This document shows, piece after piece, positions 24,821 through 37,104 of a DNA stretch of 64,000 bases. Under the pieces are notes generated by a model that saw only the letters and a list, made by a program, of their open reading frames with translations, was not told where the DNA came from and ran no database searches. This DNA comes from Carettochelys insculpta (taxonomy: Eukaryota; Chordata; Testudines; Carettochelyidae), in assembly GCF_033958435.1 (NCBI RefSeq), contig NC_134137.1:224915501-224979500 (forward strand), read 5' to 3'. The position numbers were made by a program, and so were the translations under genes. Every line of letters starts with the position of its first letter. Positions within the stretch are counted from its first letter, which is position 1.

Positions 24821-25470
24821 TTACCTGGCTGGTGGACAGGTCCCTGCTCCAGTACTCCAGCTTGCTGCCAAGGGAGTTGTGGGCCAGCTGTGTGGGGACA
24901 CTGCTGCAGGAAAATGGGCAGTGGTGAAGTGAGAGACCCCCTGGCCTACCACCCCCTCCCCTGGCTTCTTCCCAGAGGCCACCAGCAGCAGAGCATGCCA
25001 GGGGTGACACATCCACTGCCCAGCATGTAGCAAGAGAGAGGCAGCAGGACAGGCGCAGATGCACCAGGAGCTGAGCTGGGACTGTGCGCACCTCTCCTAT
25101 GGCGTGCTCCAGCTGGCCCCTTTCATAGCTGCCAGCCGCACCAAGCTACCCGCTATGTACCCTGGTGCACTGAATCACCATGGCCAGCCTGATGCATGGG
25201 GGCCACACTAGCCGGCAGCAGCCCAGCTGGAAGAGTGCACCACAAGCTGCACCATGCACCTCCTCGTGCAAAGGGATGCCACAGCTGGCTCTTACTGGAG
25301 CAGCACACTGGGGCACACCCCCTCCCATTCAGCTCTAACTTTTAATTTCAGGACCTTTGGTTAGATTCACACTGGAGTACTTCTGCTTCTGTCGCACAGC
25401 AATTTTGACTGCAGGCCTGAAATTCCCTTTTTCACAACCAGAGGTACAAAGAAAATTCTACTTGCCTCTA
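24821..25470. other. GC-rich noncoding DNA, unclassified
   Basis: Moderately GC-rich; minus-strand frames here have no recognisable domain. It may be part of the same composite GC-rich repeat as the preceding tract. Confidence 0.35.
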
Positions 25471-25496
25471 CTTTCACCCAAAAGAAACACAGAAGG

Positions 25497-26180
25497 ATGC
25501 AGACATCATCATTGACAACATCGCGGCAAATTGCAAAGAGACATAGCCCGCTAGGAGGGGATGACCTGGCAGATGTGGAGCAGGTCACCGACGTGGGGAG
25601 TATTATGGGCAGAGATGGAGGGACAGACAAGGATATCAGTGCCAGGATAGGGAAAGCAACAGCTGCATTCAAGAGTCTCCATCCCATATGGAGTTCACAC
25701 ATAAAATCTGCAAAGATGAAACTGCAGATCTTCAACACAGATGTGAAGAGTGTGCTCTTGTGTGGATGCAATACCTGGCATACTAAAAAGTCTTCAAATC
25801 ACAAGCTACAGACATTCATAAACAGCTGCCTAAGGTACATCGTTTGTATCAAATGGCAAGACTTTGTCACAAACGAGCAGCTTTGAAACAGAGCAGGACA
25901 AGAACCAATTGACATTGAAATCAAGAGAAGAAAGTGGGGATGGCTGGGCCACACTCTCAAAACACCATCATCCAGCACAGTCTGACAAGCTCACTCATGG
26001 AACCCTCAAGGAAAACGCAAAAGAGGAAGACCTTAGACAACGTGGAAAAGAGCTACTGAGACTGAAGGACAACAACTGGGGTACTCCTGGAGCCAGCTAG
26101 AAGTTGTGTTCCAAGACAGAGTGAAGTGGAGGAGACTCGTAGATGATCTGTGCTCTACTTGGAGTACAAGGGTTAAGTAG
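25497..26180 (+). pseudogene. Dead non-LTR retrotransposon, reverse-transcriptase C-terminus
   Basis: One reading frame can be followed for 228 codons from 25497 to the stop at 26178, interrupted by in-frame stops at 25884 (TGA), 25983 (TGA) and 26034 (TAG). Landmarks in order are DVGSIMGRDGG then DISARIGKATAAF, KLQIFNTDVKSVLLCGCNTW, RRKWGWLGHTL, PQGKRKRGRP and DRVKWRRLV. These match the thumb and C-terminal region of LINEs whose proteins read 'FTYLGSxIsxDGG', 'vksvLLYGsEtW', 'RklrWlGHvlRm', 'GkRkrGRP' and 'DR.rWR'. The catalytic palm lies upstream of what remains and is missing. Clade (RTE-like or relative) is uncertain. Confidence 0.85.
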
Positions 26181-26576
26181 CAGTTAAGTAGCATAGCCTG
26201 CTTCCATACCAAGCACCGTCCCAACCAGTCCTTCAGAGGGTCTATTATCTGTTCCACTGGTTGCCCAGCACTAGTCAAACCCTTGACATATTCAATGCAC
26301 TGTGGCCCCATAAAATTATTTCTTCTAGCTGTAATTCCCTTATCACTACTCAAACGATCTAAATTTTCAGGCACTTTTTCCAGTCTGTGCTGTCTTTCAG
26401 CTCACTTTGCCTGTTTGCGTTACTCAGCAACTAGGGAATTTTCAAAAAGGAAAATGACTGGTAGTTAATGGCCAACATGCAAAGATATCTTCCATTGTCT
26501 TGAGCTTCCGTCTGGGTTAGCATATTTACTAACACCTTGAGACAGGCAGCCCATCAACAAAAATGATGGAGCACTA
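26181..26576. other. Unique noncoding DNA
   Basis: Nothing recognised between the dead LINE and the TIR element. Confidence 0.4.
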
Positions 26577-26897
26577 TAGGTTGAATCTCTCTAGTCTGGC
26601 ACCCTTGGGACCTGATCGGGGCCAAATGAGAGAATTTGCTGAACCCTGGGAAGACAGTATTGTCTTGCAGCAGTACAAACACTTCTATTGCTTACTGGGC
26701 TCCTAGAAGACCTTTAGTTTTAAATTACAGCTAAGTAACAGCATAGAACACTGAGAGCCAGGACTGGTGGCTGAAAACAATCTTCATGGGACCACAGGAA
26801 AGTTGGCCGCACCCATGACAAGTGGTCATCCAGCTAATTGTGCCAGTTTATGGACATTGCCGGATAAGAGAGTGCCAGACTAGAGAGTTTCAACCTA
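26577..26897. mobile_element. Short TIR DNA transposon, copy 2
   Basis: A 321-bp element whose left end taggttgaatctctctagt and right end actagagagtttcaaccta are near-perfect inverted repeats of about 25 bp, continuing as ctggcac/gtgccag. Same orientation and internal landmarks as the copy at 829-1151. Length is nearly identical, consistent with mobilisation of a fixed-size deletion derivative by a transposase encoded elsewhere. Confidence 0.85.
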
Positions 26898-27789
26898 CAG
26901 TAATGTTTAGGCCAGCAGCTGAGGCTGGGTACAGCTTTGCCAGGGATTTGGTATGTGTGACAGTACGCAAGTGCATTTGTGTTCACCTTTTGGCAAATTG
27001 TTGTTTACCATAAGTACAGGGTATGGATCTGTAACAATTTGAATGAAAGAAAAAAATATAATAAGTAAGATTTTAAACTTCTAATTTGAAAAGCACAAGA
27101 AAATTCCTCTGAAAAAAACAGCTCTGAGAGATGAGAACTGTCTTTAATCTTTTTAAGGGCTCCAGTCTCTGGATGACAATATAAAGGACAACACTGTTAA
27201 CTATTTCACTGCTGCTCAATACACAGAAGAAAGGAATGGTGCAATCATGTTATGGAGTCTACTATGAATGCGATTTTCCTGTTGCCATCTCAGATCAGAG
27301 CAACATGAATTTTAGATTGTATTTTGCTCATCATTTGACTTTGAGAGACTTCAACTTTTTTTTTTTGCTTCCAGTACAATCCCTGAGTACACTATTTACA
27401 TAAATTTGATATAACACTGTAAATGGGCCTCAAGATCACTTCTTAGGTTCATTCATGTCTTGACAAACCAGACCTGAGTTCCCAGCAGTGCTGAGTAAGT
27501 TAATAACAGACAATTGACTCAACGAATATTGCCTCTTTATTATTTCTGCTTGTGGAATTACCTGAAGGAATGGCAATTTCCTCTCAGTTCCATGATGCCT
27601 GGCTCTCTTTGACAAACCCCTTTCCTTGCATTTTGCTCAATGGAGTGACCAGTAGTACTGAAATTTCATTCTGTGTTGTTTAATTGCAATTGGTAGCAAT
27701 TATCACTTACATTCTTTTCACTTTTTGGTTGGCCAGGGAGTGCAAGAACTCTGGAAAGTGAGAAGTTGCTTGCGTGGATTTCAACCAAG
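26898..27789. other. Unique noncoding DNA
   Basis: AT-rich, no repeat landmarks. A T-run of 11 lies near 27357. I see no gene. Confidence 0.45.
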
Positions 27790-28052
27790 GACAGGTCTAC
27801 TTTTAAAACGCTGCATCTGCTCAGCTGTGCCATGGTGTTGGGCCACTGCAGCATGTAAGTAAAGATGCACCTCAGTTGTTAGGAGAGTTTCTCTCATCGG
27901 TATGGTTAATCCGCTTGCGTAAGGGGTGAGAGCTACGTCAAAGAGCAATGCTCTCCTGCTGACATTGCGCTGTCTACGGTAGGTGTTAGGTTAGTATTGC
28001 CACTGAGTGATGTTGTTACCTTGCTATAAGTCTGTAGTACAGGCCTGGCCTA
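27790..28052. mobile_element. Decayed non-autonomous DNA transposon (hAT-like MITE)
   Basis: The left end 'gacaggtctac' and right end 'tctgtagtacaggcctggcc' are imperfect inverted copies of the 'gccaggtctacactaca' type tip. The interior holds 'gagagtttctctcatcgg', 'gagagctacgtc', 'gctctcctgctgacat' and 'gcgctgtctacgg', which I recall from a common turtle MITE. Heavily mutated; no target duplication found. Confidence 0.55.
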
Positions 28053-28265
28053 AGGTTCCAGGGACATGCAAGCAAATGACTTAGCAATTCACTCTAGGTG
28101 GGCACATTTTACCAGTAAACTCCAACACCTCAAATGTTCACAGACAGCAAATATTACTAGGATGTGAGCACTGTCCCAATGAATTCACTTCATAATTCAG
28201 AAGGAGTCCTTTTAGCTCTCTCTTTCTCTAAACCAGTGTCTTATCGCCAGCACTAGGTCTGAGTT

Positions 28266-28370
28266 ACAAATAACAGGCAGTCCTGTAGCACCTTAGGACG
28301 AACACATTTATTAGGTCATGAGCTTTCATGGGTGAGACTCACTTCATCAGATGATTGGAGTAGAAAAATA
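28266..28370 (-). mobile_element. Penelope-like 3' fragment with hammerhead-like core, antisense
   Basis: On the minus strand, ctgatga (28350-28344), a hairpin of gtgag/cccat with one mismatch, and gaaagctcatgacc (GAAA at 28327-28324) are followed by 'aaggtgctacaggactgcc'. The core CTGATGA and GAAA are intact in this copy. The tail 'agactaacac' found in other copies is missing, so the 3' end is truncated. Sequence upstream on the minus strand (28371-28560) may belong to the element but matches nothing I recognise. Confidence 0.6.
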
Positions 28371-29395
28371 GTATGGAGACAGGAAATTCTTAGGTTTCTC
28401 TGCAAATGTATAACAGCTTGAGGTTTCAATTCAGCAAACCATTGACGCATGTGCCTTGTGGTGCTGTGACGGTTAAGAGCCACTATTTGGGGGGCCACAA
28501 TGGAGTGACTAGCAAGAAGGTTCCAGCATGTGTAAACAGGAAAATAAAAGAGACAGCCTTGCATTCACCTCAAATACAGCATCCTGGATCTCTGTAACCT
28601 GGACATCCCTATTCAGAAACGTGGGTAAGCAAATGCTAAGTCCCAAAATAGTCAAAATACTGAAGCATGTGCCTAAGCTTAGCACGTTTCTGTGCTTTGC
28701 TGACTGGGGGTTGACTGCTGCAAGGGGGTTGCAATGACTAATGCATTGTACAGTGTGTGTACCTGCTACGCACACCATGAATGCTTCAGGACCCTGCAGG
28801 AGTCATCACTCACGTCAGGTTGTGCCCCTCCTCCTACAAAGATCCCCATGCTCACATGCTGAATTGATTGTCCCTGAACTCCACTTTTGTCACATTTCTA
28901 AAACATCCAGAACAAAACTGATATTCTCTTGACATTAGGCTATTCAATATCTGTCACATTTCCCCCCCAAAATTGACTTCCCAGTGACATTATATGATAC
29001 GCTGTTATATACTGCAACTTCTAACCAGATGGATCCCTTCCATCACTCAGAAAGCAAGGCACACATGAGATAAATGATCTCTGTCATGCAGTCCCTCTGT
29101 TCGCTATTTGGCAGCAGGATCCATTGCCCTCCCTCAGGGAGCCTGAGGTCTATAAGGGGAAACCTGTCCCACTTCTGTGTGAACAACAAGGTTTCCATCT
29201 CGGGATTTGTGACAGCCCTGGTTTTGGGAGAGGGTGGGTAGACATCTGGATCCTCTTACACACTCTGCCTTGCTTGTGCGATCTCTCTCTCTCTCTGACA
29301 GTCCCAGGAACAATGAGCACAGCTGGAGGCACACCTTCAGTTGCTGCAGAATCCCCAGGGAAATAAATAATTGTGTTCTCTTTCTCTCTCACTCT
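28371..29395. other. Unique noncoding DNA
   Basis: No gene or named repeat. Short (CT)n runs occur at about 29282-29297 and 29379-29399; the second abuts the hAT target site. Confidence 0.45.
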
Positions 29396-29403
29396 CTCTG
29401 AAG

Positions 29404-30179
29404 CAGCGTTTGCCAATTGTATCTGGCCACAGAACCCTTTTACACTCAAAAGAATTTAGCAGAAACCCTCCTAACAGTCCTATATCTGGAGCTGAAAAAG
29501 TGGACGACAAATAAATTAGAACAATAATAAACAAATGCTGAACAAGGTCATGAGAGAGTTGGCCCCACTGCATGCATGCCAGCTATTTGTGTGAGGGGCT
29601 CTCTGTGGCTCCTTGCCCTGCTACCACTGAAATAATGGAATTAAATTCAGTTGGTTTAATGGCCGGATTCTGCCTGCTACCTGCCAGCCCTTTAACCAAT
29701 TCACTTTAGTTCTACTGTTTCAACAATGGCAGGGAGCCACAGAGGAGTCAGCAGTGTCCGGAGCTGCAAATGGCTCCTTAAAGAGCCGCAGGTTGCCGAC
29801 CCTGATCAGTCAATTTAGATTTGTTATGATTAAATTTTTAAATACAAGAAACCACTCGACTGTACTATATTCAGTCACCCACATGATGCACGCTCCCTGA
29901 GAATGAGTACAGGAATTTATGGTGGTATATAACAGCTGATGGCATCTGACAGAGTTGAGTAGTGACATCATCATCCCCACTCTCTGGCTAAGCTGACATT
30001 ACACAGGGACACTTATCGTGATAAACACAAATGAAAAAATGTCATTAATAAAATTCACAAATGCTTAAATATTGATTATTTTTAAAATAAAGTGTAATTG
30101 TAAAAGAATTTTCACACTGAACCCCTATTTTCACTTTGCGGAACCCAGGGTTCCGCAGAACACCATTTGGGAAACACGG
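29404..30179. mobile_element. Non-autonomous hAT element with 8-bp target-site duplication
   Basis: A 776-bp element flanked by perfect 8-bp direct repeats ctctgaag (29396-29403 and 30180-30187). The tips are imperfect inverted repeats: left cagcgtttgccaattgt, right reverse complement ccgtgtttcccaaatgg. An 8-bp duplication and tips of the 'CAG.GTTTCCCAA' kind are characteristic of the hAT superfamily. The interior is AT-rich near the right end and contains 'ggaacccagggttccgcag', itself a short inverted repeat (ggaaccc/gggttcc). No transposase frame remains, so it depends on an autonomous relative. Confidence 0.8.
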
Positions 30180-30425
30180 CTCTGAAGGGCTAACTTCACC
30201 TTTGGGTAACAATTGCTAGAGGATCACGCTTTCTCTCCCTTTCAGCCACTGTACAAGCGAGGGAACCCACTGGCCTGACTGCTCTCCTGGATTGCCCCAA
30301 GGTGGATGTACAGAGCTAGATTGACTCCCTCTTTCTGTGTGACAGTTCCCAGGTGGGGATACATACACAGCTGGATTCATTGCACTCTCTGACAGTACCA
30401 AGAGCTACACATCCGAACTTTCCCT

Positions 30426-30715
30426 CTCTCTCTCTCTGGCTAGGTCTACAGCAGAGGACAAAGTTGAACTAAGATACACAACTCCAGCTATGTGAATAGC
30501 GTAGCTGAAGTCGATGGGCCTTCTGTCAAATTTCCACAGCATCCCCATTGTGGGGGGTCAACAGGAGAAACTCTCCCGTTGACTTCCCTGACTCGTCTCA
30601 CTCCAGTGGAGTAGGGGAGTCCATGGGAGCATGGTCGGCAGACAATTTAGTGGGTCTTTAACTAGACCCACTAAATTAAGCTGCGGGATGTCTAGCTCCG
30701 CAGCATCAATCTTCC
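30426..30715. mobile_element. Fragment of a 'gtagctgaagtcga' MITE
   Basis: Starts after a (CT)n run with 'ggctaggtctac'. It contains 'aatagcgtagctgaagtcga' and a foldback 'agtgggtctttaactagacc' centred near 30660. A matching right terminus is not visible, so it is truncated or decayed. A related piece may lie at 46548-46812 ('ttgatctgagatacg'). Confidence 0.45.
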
Positions 30716-33189
30716 AGGAAGTAGAGACAAGACCTGTGTCTCTCCTCTCTGATGCTCCCAGGAGTGGATGGATAGCCGCAGAAGTATATTTATAGCCACT
30801 GATGAGAAACCTTTGAGGTGGAGGCCCATGTACTGGGGAAGCATGCATGTGGGAGTGGAGGGCTGTCTGGGGGAATGAGTACGGTGACTCTCCAGCCAGG
30901 GATATTAGGCCAGCTCTCCACGGGGGTGTGGAATGAGTAGTGAACCATCTCAAGGCACTACAGAGTGTTCTGAACCCTGAAACTGCACCAAAAATTTCCA
31001 TAGCATGTTTCATCCTGTGGACTCCCATTTCTCTTTATGACCTATGAGTATTGGGACTGCTCACCCAGCACAAAAGGCACATGGCTTTGAGGGGGTGCCC
31101 TGACAGCTATCTAATAGCACTCAGCAACTCTGCACAGGGGTTCAGTACAGGAAGTGACACATAATACACCTGCAACTTCATGGAGAATTTAAGGAGACAG
31201 GCTGGGATACCACCTGGGCTAACACTATCTTTACAAAAAGCATAGGAGGACTTTTTTTCTTTTTTATCACAGTAGCAGATCTAGACTTCCTTGTCTCTTC
31301 CCAGCCAAAAGATAAAACCTTTAGCAGCCCAGCACCACCTAGGGCAATGCTCGGACACTGGACTGAGTACTGAGTGGGACGGAAAGCTGAGTCATATCAA
31401 CACCCAACAATTCCTGCACCACCTGTCCAAGGACTTCCCTCTCAGCAGTGTGCCCTGTAAGCTGGGTGCTTGGGAAAGATTTAAATGCCACCCAGCTGAT
31501 TAGCAGAGCACCCACAGCCACCAGCATGTGTTTCTCTTGGTGGTGCATTTCCGCACATGCCTCAAAGCACATCACACAATTTGTTTTGTACATGGATGGA
31601 AAAAATTACCGTCACTGTGTAGTTAATAATGATAATAATTATAAGGAGAAACATAGCCCTAAGAACCAGTCCAGCTAGTGTCTAAAAGTGGAGTTTGCTG
31701 GGCTGTAAAAGCAGCCCAACCAGTCAGTCATTTGTCTTGCAGCTTAATTCTACCATAAAATGCTGATCAGCCTGTGGAGCCGTGTCCCCCTCGCGCCGTA
31801 TCTTTTTACAAGCCCATTAACGGGGTCGTTAGGGAGAAGGGACTTGTATGGACACTAACACATTCAGCACTCATTTATTTCTCCCTCTGCCTCCAACTTC
31901 ATCCCGCGCCACTCTTGGTCATACCCAGGAAGCAGCTCGGCCTCTCTCTAATTAAGTGGTTGCCTATTTGTATAGGCCCAGCTGCCTCAAAATGACCCCC
32001 ACAAGGAAGCTGGTGTCCATACCTCAGGGTATCACAGCATGGTTTTCTTCTGCCTCCTCCTGCACCGCACAGTGACCCCATGGTGCCGCACTAGTGCCGC
32101 GACATCGCAATATGAATAATTCTGGGATGATTTTGAGGGCCTACTAACAGGGCTGGCAAGTTGCCAGGCAGGTCCATGACAGCAGCAGCTGTGATCGAAC
32201 CTTTCACAGAAAAGGGACCCGATGGGGTTTTAACAGGGCCATGTACTGTCGTAGGTGTCAGGCCTGATGGCTATATGCAAGATAAGGGGAAGAAGCTGGG
32301 TCTAGGACCCAGGTGCTTCAGCAACACAGGCTTCTGCCATCTGACTGAGTAGCTGCGATGAACAGCAGATGTTCTATTCTATTTCGAGGGCAAACTCTCT
32401 CATACACAGGCAGTGTCTGTCAGAGCTGTGTTCTACGACAATAGCAGTGGGAGAGCTACCTCAATAAGAGTGCTCATCGCAACAAAAACAAGGAGCATGT
32501 AATCCCACCCCAGGGAGTGTTGTGGCAGTTATTCTCGGCATTCCACCTGCCCAAGGTAGCTGTCACTGCTTGGGTGAAGCAGGAATAATGCAGCAGTAGA
32601 TACAGTACAAGTGATTTTTTTTCTAATTCTTATCCCCACCCCCAGCATTAGTGAACTGTCCCCTTTCCATCTCCTATTCATACTCTCATGGCCTCTCTCT
32701 TGCCATATGCAAACCACAACCCTCCTTTTCTTCCTTCTGCTTTATATTCCTGCACATTCATTAACTACTCACAAAGGACCATGCCTGGCAGATTGGCGCT
32801 GCAATTATCTCTTGGTTCTGACCCATGTTCTGCGGTCAGAGATTAGCATCAGCAATAATAATGGAGCGCCAGATGCAGACTGCTGAGTGTTGGGGATTTG
32901 ACAAGTACCCAGACCAGTAACACCAGTGGGAGAGGAAGGGAGTTCAGTCAGGGTGTGAGGGGCAGACTTTTAATGATGATTGAAGCTTCTTTCTTACAGC
33001 TATCCAGGCTATACCAACATGGAAATGAATCACAGAATCATAGACACTAGAGAGAACAAATCTACTAGACAGATGAGTATTTCCTGGTGGGGCAAGATCT
33101 AATCTCAGTCTTTCTTGTCAGCCAGTGAAAAAATGTGTCAAGTATTGTGATATAGTAACAGAAATACTTTGAAACTCTGGAGTGTCTTC
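30716..33189. other. Mostly unique DNA with a candidate conserved block
   Basis: About 31690-32010 is non-repetitive and looks regulatory ('cattaacggggtcgtta', 'ctctaattaagtggttgcc'). A short CR1-type tail word 'tcacagaatcatagacac' occurs near 33032. No exon recognised. Confidence 0.35.
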
Positions 33190-34090
33190 CATCTACAACA
33201 CTGTTTTATTCTATCTATGGGTCTAAGACAGAAGAATGTCCATAGTGAGCTAGAACAGTGGTCCATCTAGCCCAGTATCCAGTCTTCCAACCATGGTCAG
33301 TGCCAAGTATTTCAGAGAGAATGCTCAAAACAGGACAATTATTGAGTGATCCATCCCCTGTCATCCAGTCCCAGCTTCTGTCAGTCAGAGATTTAGGGAC
33401 ACCCAGAACATGGGTTGGTATCCCAGCCCATCTTGGCTAATAGCCATTGAGAGACCTAGCCACCTTGAGCTTATCTCATTCTTTTTTGCACTCATATGTT
33501 AGGTCTTTGTGACACCCTATGACAATGAGTTCCACGGATTTACTGTGCAATGCATGAAGAACTTCTTCACGTTTGTTTTAAACCTGCTGCCCATTAATTT
33601 CATTGGGTGACCCCTGCTTCTCTGTTAGTTGTCTCTTTTCTAAATGGAAGAGTCCCAGTCTATTCAGTCACTTGTTAAATAGAAGCTTTTCCACACCCCT
33701 AGTAATTTTTGTTTCCCATCTCTTCACCGCTACTACGTCTTCTTTTAGATGGGGCAACCAAAACAGTATTCAATGTGTGGATTCATAGTGATATTTTCTA
33801 GCCCTTTGCTAGAGGCTCCTAACATTCTGATAGCTTTTTGACTGCCACTGCATACTGAGCAGATGTTTTCAGAAAACTATCCACAATACCTTTGAACTCT
33901 CTTTCTTGAGTGGTAACCATACATTTAGATGCCATCATTTGTATACATAGTTGGGATTATGTTGTTCAGTCACCCAACTTTAGTGAGATTCTGTCAACTC
34001 TTCAGTCATCTTTGGACTTAATTACTTTGAAGTAATTTCATGTCTTCTGAAAATTTTGCCACCTCATTATTCATCTCACCCCCACAGCAT
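33190..34090 (-). mobile_element. CR1 LINE fragment, ORF2 C-terminus and 3' UTR, antisense
   Basis: Reads on the plus strand as 'gtccatctagcccagtatc', 'gtgatccatcccctgtc', 'ttggctaatagccattga', 'gagttccacggatttactg', 'tttaaacctgctgcccatt', 'gatggggcaaccaaaaca', 'gactgccactgcatactgag' and 'tctttcttgagtggtaacc'. These are successive antisense landmarks of reptile CR1, covering the C-terminal reverse-transcriptase region and 3' UTR. Stops and small deletions are throughout. A smaller piece of the same 3' region is at 42267-42352. Confidence 0.8.
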
Positions 34091-34990
34091 CTATCACCAA
34101 AGAGTAATTAAGATGCCAGAGCAGGCATCACAGAAGATTTTGCTTTTCTTGTCTTGTAGGTTCCTAGCAGCTCTACTTGTTGGATTGCATTGTTCAGTGT
34201 GTTCATGGGTCTCTGATGTCTTGTCTTTGCTAATTGCCAGCTAGTCAGAACACAGAGGTGAGTCTTGCAACATGCTTGGGAAGCAGTCAGACTTTGTTTC
34301 AGTCTTCTCTCCTCCATCCACCAGTGCTACTAGGAAAGAGTCCACAGCATGTCCTTGACAGACCCTTTATTGTGAGTGATCCAGGATGGCAATGTTCTAG
34401 GCTTTGTTGCAGTTTGGTTGTCACCTGTCTCTGCTCAATGTTTTTGCTGAGAATCGAGCAGGTCTGAGATTCAGACACAAGTTTCCTTTCAAGTGTAGGG
34501 GTGTTTGAATTGAAGGTTTTAGTGCAGCCAGCTTCAAAGATAGGAAAGAGACAAAAATATGGTGCTATCTTCAACATTTAGAAGAGTTTGGATCCAGAGT
34601 TTCGTTGATGTCTGATCATTCCTGACCTTATTCCAAGTACTCATGTCTCTGGATTTTAGATCCCATTAGAACAAACTTTCTTATTTGAAGATTTCCAATA
34701 CTTCCTGTTTCTGGCTGAGCTAGCAATATCGCAAATGAGTCTCCTGAACTAGCTAACTGTTTCTTGCCTGGCAGTGAGATTTATGGGCCCTTGGTCACTC
34801 AGGGATGGAAGGAGGGGACAGTTCACTTATGGGGAAGAAAAGAATTACATTATGCCTGGCTCAGGGACCCAGCTCCAGCAAAGTTCAGGGCTGGGTCTTT
34901 CCTCCATCCCATGTGCCTTCCCTGGTCCACCCCACTGCCTGGCCTGCCTCACCTAGATGATTTTAACAAGGACCAGGGCACTCTCACTGC
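34091..34990. other. Unique noncoding DNA
   Basis: No gene or nameable repeat is seen. Confidence 0.4.
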
Positions 34991-35460
34991 CACTACCAGC
35001 AGAGCAGTGGGGCTAGAGTGGCTTCCTGCCTGCTCACCTTGCATGGCTGCTGGCATATTCCTGTGGCCTTGGGCGAGGTATGTGTGTTTCTGTGAACTGC
35101 CCCTGCATCAAGTTCCCCTGTGGCCAATGAGAGCGGTGGGAACAGTGCCTGCCAGCAGAAATATGTGGAGAACTCCTGGATCCCCCTCCTAGGAGCTACT
35201 GCTAAAGTAAGGCAACCCAGGCATGCACTGCACCATGCACCCACTCCCCAAGCACCCTACCACACACACCCCCTTCTGCCCTAAACTCCCTTGCCCCCCA
35301 CCTCCTGTCCCAGCCCAGAACCTGCTCCCCAGACCTCCTCCCACTTCCAAATTCCCTCCCAGAACCAGACCCCTCTTCATCTCCTGCTGCTCCCAAACTC
35401 CCTCCAAGAGCATTAGGCATGTGGAAAACAGTGTTTTTTTGCAGCGGGGGTGAGACACCA
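34991..35460. repeat. GC-rich dispersed repeat with C-rich tract
   Basis: 'gcagtggggctagagtgg' and 'gcatggctgctggca' (35003-35054) are closely matched at about 40240-40292 ('gcagtggggctagagcga', 'gcatggctgccggca'). Both are followed by a tgtggcct/tgtagcct word and adjoin low-complexity purine/pyrimidine-rich sequence, here a C-rich tract at 35225-35405. A two-copy dispersed repeat of unknown class. Confidence 0.45.
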
Positions 35461-37104
35461 CCACAATTTGTACAAACCTGCAACCTGCTTTGGGGTGTCA
35501 CTGTCCTGAGGCATATTGGCAAAGCAGTGTGAAAGTCTGGACTACCACTGTTTTGGCTATACCCATTTTGGTCCATACATAGAAGATGCTGCTCAGCAGG
35601 GCTGTTAATCTGGCATGAAATTCACTTGAAAGCAAATTATTTGGAAGTAGAGAAAATTGGCCTGGAAAGAAAATTTTCCCTGTGCTTAGTTCATTTTTTC
35701 ATGAAACTGTTATATTCTCCCTCACTTTTGCATGTCCAAATGAGAAGATCTTTTCCCAAAACCACTGGGGGGAACAAAACCTGTAATCAGAGTTTTCAGA
35801 GGCTGTTTCATTCAGCCTTCTTGACTGGGACAAAGGTCCAGAGGCGAGAGAATGAGCTATGGGAAAGCAGAAAAGCCTTTGAAAAGTGGCTTTGATTTCT
35901 GCTGGTTCAGCTCTCTCAACATTTCTGTGGGAGCCTGTGTATCTATCCCAATACCGCTATCCAGTAGTGAAGTAAGGAAGAAAAATTCAAGGTCGGGTCT
36001 ATTAGGGTGAGGTCTTGCAACAGACAGTCCTGCTGCACTCCAGTGGCTGTTACAATGGGCATCTTAATGAACTCCTTATACATGCAGATTCTGCTCCTCC
36101 CACCATGTCGTGCACTTAGCACTCCTCTCCCTTATTAGTTCAGGACCTGTGCAGTAAAACTTGGCAGCCCAGGCTGAGCCTAGAAGCTAAAGAGAATGAC
36201 TGGATTTGTCTGTATCCACCAGCCGCCCTAACCAACCCACTTTATATTCTGCAGGTCTACTCCCCTTGTGTCTTAAGTCACATCTGTTGTATTTGCTAAA
36301 AGACATCATGGGGTTTTTCTGGGATGTTTTTTTTTTTGTTTGTTTTTTTAAATACACCCAAACCTGAACTTTGGGTCTGAAGCCCCAACAAAATTGGAGT
36401 AAGTTTGGACCTGTTCTGTATCCAAATTTTGTAGCTGGTCCCATCTGAAACCCCAGATCTGAACTTCCCAAAACTTTGAGGAAGTGGAACTTTTTTGCTC
36501 GGCCCTGTTTCTTACATTTACTCTTGTTGGACCTGCAATAAACTAGGGCAGGAGTATGCAAAGTGGGGACAGGAGGAGGTTGTGAAATTTCATAGGGTGG
36601 GGCACAGCATAATTGGCTGCTGGGTCTCAGATTCATCCATCTCATTAAGTAGTTACAGAGTTAAAAATAAGAAAAACTAACATATTTCATGTATGTCTGT
36701 TCACATTTATATACCAATTAATAACCTTTTTAAATGCTACATATTTTCTTACACATGCTGAAAGGGAGTTTTGTCATATGACAAGAACCAAAATTTCTGT
36801 CCATTTGGATTACGTTAGGTTGTGCGGCCCTGCTAACTGTAGGGACAAAAAGTGAGGCCTGTTGTAAAAAGTTTGCTCCACCCTGAACTAGGGGATCTCA
36901 GGCATCAAGGTCGGCAGATAAATCTAGATTTCATCATCCTGTACTGTATGTCTAAGAGAAGCAAAAAAACAAAAAGCAGTCTCATAGGATCTCATACAAA
37001 GTTTATTGCACTTACAAGTTAGGAAGGAAAAACATATCTTGACTTATTAATGAAGCCCATTTGTTCAGATACTTGATATGGTATTGGGTTACTTTAGTTT
37101 GTGT
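35461..37104. other. Unique noncoding DNA with weak repeat trace
   Basis: A 'aacctgaactttgggtctgaa' type stretch at about 36355-36510 resembles a common degenerate reptile repeat (shorter landmarks: ctgaactttggg, ccagatctgaac). A mixed T-run lies near 36331-36350. No gene recognised. Confidence 0.35.
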
